Source: Echiichthys vipera
Lineage: Eukaryota; Chordata; Actinopteri; Perciformes; Trachinidae
Direction: 5' to 3'
Assembly: GCA_963691815.1 (NCBI GenBank)
Contig: OY829655.1
Location: forward strand, 10,309,779-10,373,778
DNA length: 64,000 nt
Below, piece by piece: positions 57,001-64,000 of this stretch. How positions within the stretch are numbered: the first letter of the stretch is position 1; each line of letters starts with the position of its first letter. The notes under the pieces are model-generated. The model saw nothing but the letters and a program-made list of their open reading frames with translations, did no database searches and was not told where the DNA came from. A program made the position numbers and the translations under genes.

Positions 57001-60000
57001 AGAAGTAGGGTTGTAGGAAACAGGCCTTCTAGAAAAGCACTAATACTGTTCTCAGGTGTTGGCTCTAATCAAAGCCACTCACAGAATGGATATTACAACT
57101 GTATGGAAAAGCAGCTAAAGCAAGCCTACAGTAGGAAAGCCTGGTTTGGCCATTGAGCAAAAAACAGCCCAATGACATCTACTCTCAGTAGCCCAGTATA
57201 CCCAGAGAGCCAGCAGAGAAATGTGATAGCTTCAATATTGATGGATAACTGTAGTTTGTAATTATGGCTTTTTGAAAACAAAAATAAACATCCATCTTGC
57301 TAGAATATGAGCGGTTTAACAGGAGAGAAGAGTATTTTTTTCCACAAGTGAAGTACAGCGCAGGCTCAATAAGAAAATCTATTTCAACATTTGCGAATGA
57401 TCCAGATGCAGCGTGTGCTTACACATCAGGGGAACAGCTTGTACAGTACTTAACAAACGTGTTGTTTTTTTATTAGTCTCAGCCCTTTTTGAGAGTCTTA
57501 CATTCATACAATAATACGGTAAACTGAAACAGAAGAGTGAGGGAAAGGAAGCAAGGGTACACAAGGACAAAGTTGATTAATGCTGGGGACATTTCAGCCT
57601 CCATAAGTAGCTGCAAAGTGAGCATGTGGTGCTTTCACACTTCTCTCTGGTACAGTCAAGCTGTGGACCCAGACCCAGACCCAGTATGAGTGAGATGGAG
57701 GCAGCTGCCCAGAAGAAGAGAGGCCTTGGCTACGACAACATTAACTTCTGTTCAATAAAGCGTTGCTTGATAGTATATGGGGGGGGGGGGGGGGGGGGGG
57801 GGTGTACTAGTCAGTTTAATGGAGGAGAGAGGAGACAGTGGTCTGTGCATCTGACTGTTGTCTTTATTTACACACCGTAAAGTTATCAAGCCGCTCTTAT
57901 GCTGTGCATGCGAAACTTTCACAGATAAAACAGGTACTTTTAAATACAGACATACAAAGACAGTACCTTAAGTTTCACTATGATAAATGACATATCTCAA
58001 GTAAGTTTCTGCAAGTCAAAACAAATGTATTTGTTTGCTGCTATATAAATTCTCTAACAATTCCTGATTCGAAGGTTCTTAGGTAAGAATCTGTACATGT
58101 AGAGTTTACTTTAAAGGAGGGCTGCATATGGCCAAAGTGATGATTGCAATTACTCTCTCCTATTGTGGGGACAAAATATTTTTTATTGCACTTTAAATAA
58201 ACAGATTTCACTTTCATTTTACGCTACATTTCTGCTAATTAACAAATATTCGCATGATAATATGACTTGGCAACATAAAATTCTCTCTTCACCTTCTGCT
58301 CCAGAATTTTGATGTTGGTTTTACCTGTCTGCTATCTGTTGTATATTACTATTCTACTCTGGACTGCAGCCACAAACGTTAAGGAATGTTTTTACCACGA
58401 CAGAAGTAGGGTTGTACTACAGCGATAAGACATTAAACCTAAAGTGAAGCCAAAACATCTGTATCACCTCCTGCTGGCTGGCTATTTGTTTAGGAAGTGC
58501 TTGATTTGATATGCAGTGGATTTTTGTGTGTTTATTTAATAATGGGAAAACTGAATCGTGATTGCAATTAATGTTTGATTAATTGTGCTGCCCTACTTTA
58601 AAAACATTTTGGGAGTAATGTTATTTAAATGCGATATGTAATAAATAGGTAAAAACATGTAAACCACTAATCCAACCACTCGTGCTCCACAATATTCATA
58701 CACATTTTAAATCAAACAAATTTGAAAGAAAACTAATCTAATCCATTTTACTGTGAAACCTTTGGATTTCTGTTTCTCATGAAACTGTTGCGACAGTCAA
58801 GCAGACAAAAAAGCACATTCAGTCACTACTAGCACCCCACCAACACCACCCACGCACCCCATTCCTCCTTCATCCACCAGGAAACAGCTGTCAGCTGGCT
58901 ACAGTCCATCCTTTCCTGCCCAACACAATAGAGGGAAGGAAGATGTTTCCTTCCTTTCCAAAGCCAGCCAGCCAATCATTCAGTCTGTAGCAGTCAGCCA
59001 GCCAGGTTGGGCAAAAAAATTCCCAAGCCAAATCCCTGATGTTGAAATGCCTCTGCAGTCAGTCAGTTGGCTGGCTGTCGTAAAGTAAATGTGTATGCAC
59101 AATACCATTTCACGTGGCACCGCCTTAGACAGACTTTCAGTGTCAACAAAAACACAAAAACACAACACAAAAGCTTGAGAAGCACCATGTACATGCCAGC
59201 AGTTGTGGTTTCTACGCCACGCTGTGTGGCATAGCAGAAGACAGGTCAGGTCACGACCTGGTGTGTCAGTACTTTCCTCTGGGAGTCTACTTGGTGAAGG
59301 GCACAATTCCCTGAAACACCACTCACCATTCTGTGAGACTAAAATAATCCACAGACACCAATTAAACCAGATTCCTCTGGGAGTAGAAGCTTCATAGAGG
59401 AAATTGTATTATGTGCTCAACCAAAGCTAGTCATCTGACCAATGTGGCTGGCTGTAGGACTTTCCAAACTATGGTGTTTCAGAGGGCCAACCGAGGCTGT
59501 ATGAAGACATACTTACAGTATTGTACACAACACTCACCGTGTTCACACTAATGTCGCTGAATCTGAATCCTTTCCCCTCAGATTTGGCCATTCATCCACA
59601 TTAAGCTGGCATTTTGCAACACTTAAAATTTAACTTTTCAATAAAGAAATTCCTTTCCAGAGGAGCTGAATCCAAATATAGTAGTATTGTGTTCTGTGGA
59701 CAAGAGCAATGGAGTCGGTCCAACAAAGTTACGGATGTCTTAATCATGCACCTACCTCTATGAAATAGCAACATTAAGTCAGGGATAATGCCTGAATGAG
59801 GCAATTCTTGAGTATGGACACAACAAAGGCAATATAGCAATTATCCACAGCAGGACATTAGCCTTCATTTTTTTTGTTTCTTTCTTGATGCAAACCCAAT
59901 GTTCATTAATTAAAGAAACCTTGATTTATATTCTGCAAAACGGTTTTACATCAAACCAGCAACAGATGTATGAAGGACCACAAAGCATGGAAATCATTAT

Positions 60001-60420
60001 ATAAAGCCTCTTTTGCATGTTGTTTCGCTTGAGGTTTCTCCTCATCCGATGTGACAGCTAGAGGACCAGTGACATCTTCTGTCAATCAGCAACGCCTCCA
60101 CTAAACTGACATTACTTACTTAACAAATAAAATAACAGAAGCAGCTGGTGTGTTTTAAGCTTCATACATGTTCTCACCATGACTCCATAAAGCCTCCCTG
60201 GGCTCTTGAGAAGTGGTTAGTTCCTTCCTTGGGAAAGGATAAAGGCACTTCCCTCTTCACATGGGAACAAAGCAGCAACACATCTCACAGAGCAGGAATA
60301 AGGAAGAACACAGTGGTACGCACCCCAGGCTGTACTGTAGCATTGACATCAACACTCATCGATCATTCAAAAAGGAGGTATTATGACACAGTTCACCAAG
60401 TTCAAAATGTACTGTCAAGT
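54071..60420 (-). other. mras: Upstream of mras coding exons (5' intron), mostly unannotated
   Basis: Probable first intron. No non-coding first exon could be picked out with confidence. There is a 24-base G run at 57779-57802 and a repeated ccagccagcc-type stretch near 58963-59003. The short frame beginning at 57686 (MSEMEAAAQKKRG) has no recognisable homology. Confidence 0.5.
57779..57802. repeat. Poly(G) tract, 24 bases
   Basis: An uninterrupted run of 24 G, long enough to form stacked G-quadruplexes or to be a sequencing/assembly weak point. Confidence 0.95.
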
Positions 60421-60524
60421 AGGGATGGGTGATATGACCAAAATCTCATATCAAGATATAGGTAATTTCATGTCCCAATAATATATATATCACAACACAC
60501 CACATTTTCTTTAAAAATAATAAC

Positions 60525-60559
<35 letters not shown>

Positions 60560-60960
60560 TTGGCTAGATATAGATCAATCAAGGCGAACTGCAAAATATG
60601 TTTTCCCAGTACATTATTGGACTATTTCTTATTTTTATTTCTACTGTGAACGTAATAAATCAGGAAATTATTATTATTATTAAGACAAATAACTTCTGCA
60701 AAAAAAACTTGGGCATGTTTCATTTGTGTTGCTTCGCATGGTTTTCTTGTGCAGTAGCATCGTCTTTTTCTGTTTCCCTCCACAAATGTTTGATACTATT
60801 CTGATGCTTCTGATTGGTTCTTCTGTCATGTTTAAAATTGCAGCACCAGCCCCACCTGTTTGCCATTTGGATTTGCCTCTGGAGCATAGTTTGAGCGGCG
60901 ACACAGTTGCGACAATGTCGGTTAAAAACGCATTCCAGTGCTGCAAGTATTAAAAACATT
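60421..60960 (+). mobile_element. hAT-like element end and interior fragment
   Basis: Begins agggatgggtgatatgacca and aagatataggtaatttcatg, matching the inverted right end of the element at 62603-63734. A (TA)n run follows at about 60523-60550. No right terminus was found before the Tc1 fragment, so the copy is truncated or its limit is unclear. Confidence 0.5.
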
Positions 60961-61697
60961 GCATGCAGTTATCAGATAAGGGGGCGAATATATTGTAATT
61001 GTGCAATGTAAGGAATATTTGCCTGCTGTATTGAAGACGTAATTTAGCCCCATATGTTGCTTGGTGGAGTACTAGTGGAAGTTTTTAAATTTGAAATGCA
61101 GTTGAATTGCCTTATAAGTTACCCTCTATCAAAGAGTGAGAAATAAATGGGGATTGTTCATAATGTCCCACTAAGGAAAGGACTTCTACTTGCCCTTTTT
61201 GCTGAGTATAGTCAATATCTGTGTCTGTGGCGACATTCCCGGGCTAGTTGCAAATAGGCCACCATGTTAGTGATGCTGCTGACACAGGTTGGTCTGCCAG
61301 CCAATCAAGTGTTATAGGAACATGTGTGTATGGATTTAAGAGGGGAACATATAGGGGGTGGACTACAAGTAGAGAGGTGAATGAGTTTCAATAAAGTTTA
61401 CAAAAGAGCAAAAAAAGAAGTCAACACACATAGTGACCGTGAACGCGACAAGATGGAGGCTCTGATAGAATAGGCTCGTCTGCAGTTACATCTTACTGCC
61501 AAAGAGCCTATAAGTCTAAAAATGAGAAAATTGGTTAACAGTTGTTAACATTGATTCAAAAGAAGAAGTCGAAGTAAGTTCAGAGAAGTAATCAAAAAGT
61601 AATCAAATGTCATTAGTCACATTACCTTGATAAAGTAATTGAAATAGTTAATCTACAATTACATTTTCAAGAGGGTAATTTGTAATTGTACCACATA

Positions 61698-62540
61698 CAC
61701 TACCGTTCAAAAGTATGGGGTCACTTAGAAATGTCCTTATTTTTGAAAGAAAAGCACTGTTTTTTTAAACAGTGCTTTAAACTAATCTAAGTTTAAACTA
61801 ATCTATACATTGCTAATGTGGTAAATGACTATTCTAGATGCAAATGTCTGTTTTTTGGTGCAATATCTACATAGGTGTATAGAGGCCCATTTCCAGCAAC
61901 TATCACTCCAGTGTTCTAATGGTACAATGTGTTTGCTCATTGGGTCAGAAGGCTAATGGATGATTAGAAAACCCTTGTGCAATTATGTTAGCACAGCTGA
62001 AAACAGTTTAGCTGGTTAGAGAAGCTATAAAACTGACCTTCCTTTGGGCTAGTTGAGTATCTGGAGCATCACATTTGTGGGGACGATTAAACGCTCAAAA
62101 TGGCCAGAAAAAGAGAACTTTCATGTGAAACTCAACAATCTATTCTTGTTCTTAGAAATGAAGGCTATTCCATGCGAGAAATTGCCAAGAAACTGAAGAT
62201 TTCCTACAACGGTGTGTACTACTCCCTTCAGAGAACAGCACAAACAGGCTCTAACCAGAGTAGAAAGAGAAGTGGGAGGCCCCGCTGCACAACTCAGCAA
62301 GAAGAAAAGTACATTAGAGTCTCTAGTTTGAGAAATAGACGCCTCACAGGTCCTCAACTGGCAGCTTCATTAAATAGTACCCGCAAAACGCCAGTGTCAA
62401 CATCTACAGTGAAGAGGCGACTCCGGGATGCTGGCCTTCAGGGCAGAGTGGCAAAGAAAAAGCCATATCTGAGACTGGCCAATAAAAGAAAAAGATTAAT
62501 ATGGGCAAAATAACACAGACATTGGACAGAGGAAGAATAC
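61698..62540 (+). mobile_element. Tc1-like transposon, 5' part only
   Basis: The left terminus cactaccgttcaaaagtatg follows a TA at 61696-61697. The subterminal foldback aaagcactgtt/aacagtgcttt is present. Homology stops just after the DNA-binding half of the transposase, at about 62540 (cattggacagaggaagaa). The catalytic DDE half and the right inverted repeat are absent. Confidence 0.85.
62100..62513 (+). pseudogene. Tc1 transposase, N-terminal DNA-binding part
   Basis: 137 residues: a first helix-turn-helix (ILVLRNEGYSMREIAKKLKI), the AT-hook-like linker (RSGRPRCTT) and a second helix-turn-helix (RRLTGPQLAASLNSTRKTPV to RRLRDAGLQG). It ends in a stop just before the expected catalytic domain (HRHWTEEE follows the stop). 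The DNA-binding part is free of internal stops, but the protein cannot transpose. Confidence 0.88.
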
Positions 62541-62799
62541 ATTTCCTAAAATGTATTTCCTTCACAAAACAAAATGGCTCTCTGGATGAAGATGTATCTC
62601 TAGGGTTAGGTGATATGACGATGCTTATTGTGAAAACAATATAAAAATGGCTATCGTATATATTTATCTATATCGTTTCTATCGCAATGTCAAAAAAACA
62701 GCAGCCAAACTGCGTTAAGTTCATATCTACTTCAGTTGAACAATGCTTTACGTTCTGATCTTTGCACTTTATGTTCATTTTACACTAAAGTTCCTAATA

Positions 62800-63518
62800 T
62801 ACCATATTTTCCACACTATAAGGCGCATCTAAAAACCCTCAAATTTCTCAAAAGCCAACAGTGCGCCTTATAATCCGATGCGCCTTGTATATGGACCAAT
62901 ATTGAGCCACAAAAGGTCTCGCAACTACGGTAAGTAGCTGCCGACTCTATTTTCCCCGTAGAGGAAGTAACGCACGGTGCATGTTGAGATATATGACTGC
63001 GCGCAGCGTGCCGTTTCATTTCCATTTGTGTGTTTGTGTAAAGCCCCCAAAGGGGCTCCTGTTAAGAGACACGCTTACGACGCAGAGTTTAAACTCAAGG
63101 CCATTAGTCACGCAATAGAACACGGGAATAGAGCAGCAGCCAGAGAGTTTAACATTAACGAATCAATGGTGCGGAAGTGGAGGAAGCAACAAGACGACCT
63201 GCGCCAAGTAAAGAAAACTAAACAGAGTTTCCGAGGGAACAGAGCGAGATGGCTACAGTTGGAGGACAAACTCCAACAGTGGGTTGTTGAACAGAGAGCA
63301 GCAAGTAGAAGTGTCACAATCACTATTCGACTGAAGGCAACAGCGCTAGCACGCGAACTTAACATCAATGAATTTAGAGGCGGTCCTTAGCATAAACCCC
63401 AGCCTCGACTGTAGCGTCTATTCTATGCTCCTTATAATGTGGTGCGCCTTATATATGAAAAAAGTTTCAAACTAAGCCATTCATTGAAGGTGCGCCTTAT
63501 AGTGCGGAAAATACAGTA
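62800..63518 (+). mobile_element. pogo/Tigger-like element with inverted ends at a TA target
   Basis: The left end taccatattttccacactat and the reversed right end tactgtattttccgcactat match at nearly every position, both continuing into aaggcgca. TA lies at both edges. Extra copies of the gtgcgccttat motif lie near each end (62860 and 63440). It is about 720 bp long. Confidence 0.8.
62977..63390 (+). pseudogene. pogo-type transposase, N-terminal DNA-binding part
   Basis: The frame reads KRHAYDAEFKLKAISHAIEH, NRAAAREFNINESMVRKWRK and then WLQLEDKLQQWVVEQRAASR with TIRLKATALARELNIN. These are the Psq-like and CENP-B-type helix-turn-helix domains of pogo transposases. The frame stops (EFRGGP) where the DDE domain should begin. 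The chosen ATG is probably not the original start. Confidence 0.75.
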
Positions 63519-63742
63519 ATGAGAAAATACTCAGTACTTTTATTTTTACTTTACTTTTTTTCAAGTATTAAATTCACACAGGAGTATACACAAATAAGCT
63601 TTACCAAGTGATTTATCCTGTAGACTATTTATTTATTGAAGTACCAGAATTCATGCTTTATCATGATATGTCGTTATGGAGATATGAAGTTACCTATATC
63701 GGGACAGATGATTTTGGCCAAATCGCCCAGCCCTTATCTCTA

Positions 63743-64000
63743 GCATCACCTTCACACGAGAACAAATTCAGTGCGGTTTCCTTCCTGAGACAGTGTTTCA
63801 AACTAATGGTTACTGTAATGATCTGGTCATATCCGTTGATCTATTTCAGAAAATGAGGTAAGCAAAGTCACGAGCTTCATCACATTTCCTCCAATGATAA
63901 AAGACTTGATACCCGGATCTTTGAGGTCCAGTGCAACATTTGGCTGAGAGAACAAAGTACAGACAGCCGAACAGAGGGTTGTATATCAGGTCACATGAGT
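63743..64000. other. Right edge, no feature established
   Basis: Unique-looking sequence. A minus-strand acceptor-like tgttctctcag precedes an open stretch below 63943, but no donor or family match supports an exon. Confidence 0.4.

Larger units (their letters stand above)
62603..63734. mobile_element. hAT-like element with 8-bp target duplication, host of a pogo insertion
   Basis: The left end is gggttaggtgatatgacga; the right end, reversed, is agggctgggcgatttggcc. Both are bordered by TATCTCTA (62595-62602 and 63735-63742), the 8-bp duplication expected of hAT elements. Removing the pogo insertion leaves about 0.4 kb, so it is non-autonomous. Confidence 0.75.

Noticed and set aside
57686..57880. 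Short plus-strand frame starting MSEMEAAAQKKRG
   Set aside because: It runs into the poly(G) tract, has no homologue I recognise and lies antisense in the likely mras first intron. It could also overlap an untranslated mras exon, but no clear splice pair was found.
63800..63943. Possible minus-strand exon after the acceptor-like tgttctctcag
   Set aside because: The open stretch lacks a good donor, matches no protein I know, and ends in a stop. A plus-strand alternative (tttcag, 8 bases, gtaagc) is equally unconvincing.

Overview
The window is vertebrate, and almost certainly teleost fish, nuclear DNA. The two genes that can be read are split by GT-AG introns into vertebrate-sized exons. The non-coding space holds fish-type interspersed repeats: L2-like LINEs, Tc1, hAT, pogo and Crypton DNA transposons, Ty3/gypsy remnants and long (GT)n runs. 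The species cannot be named from the sequence.

Layout: two protein genes lie head to tail on the minus strand. (1) Positions 1-17965 hold the 5' half of a class B GPCR gene whose product matches the parathyroid hormone 2 receptor (pth2r). Six coding exons are visible: signal peptide, the hormone-binding ectodomain with all six cysteines, TM1, and the first loop with the start of TM2. Exon 6 runs off the left edge, so most of the 7TM core lies outside the window. (2) Positions 48017-54070 hold a complete mras gene: five coding exons that splice in phase into a 208-residue Ras-family GTPase ending in the CaaX box CAIL. Its long 3' untranslated region probably runs down to about 43.9 kb. Its upstream non-coding first exon(s) and promoter were not located and may lie beyond 64 kb.

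The roughly 26 kb between the genes is a repeat-rich intergenic region. It contains a 1.2-kb 30-bp minisatellite open in all three forward frames, a decayed gypsy-type element interrupted by a 480-bp LTR-like insertion with 8-bp direct repeats, a second solo-LTR-like element with a GTAAC duplication, a SINE, and three L2-like LINE fragments. The pth2r introns carry a MITE, a 37-bp minisatellite, a Crypton-type tyrosine recombinase remnant, an unrecognised membrane-protein-like reading frame, a perfect 17-bp hairpin, a palindrome-bearing tandem repeat and a (GT)n run. Upstream of mras, at 60.4-63.7 kb, is a cluster of DNA transposons: a 5' fragment of a Tc1 element and a pogo element nested inside a hAT-like element.

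The two genes have no evident functional link: one encodes a Gs-type peptide hormone receptor, the other a RAF-pathway GTPase. I found no operon-like or new multi-gene system. The most promising unexplained signals are a near-perfect 26-bp hairpin opposite the mras 3' UTR, the unrecognised reading frame at 5.2-5.8 kb, and the palindromic tandem repeat at 16.3-16.8 kb.
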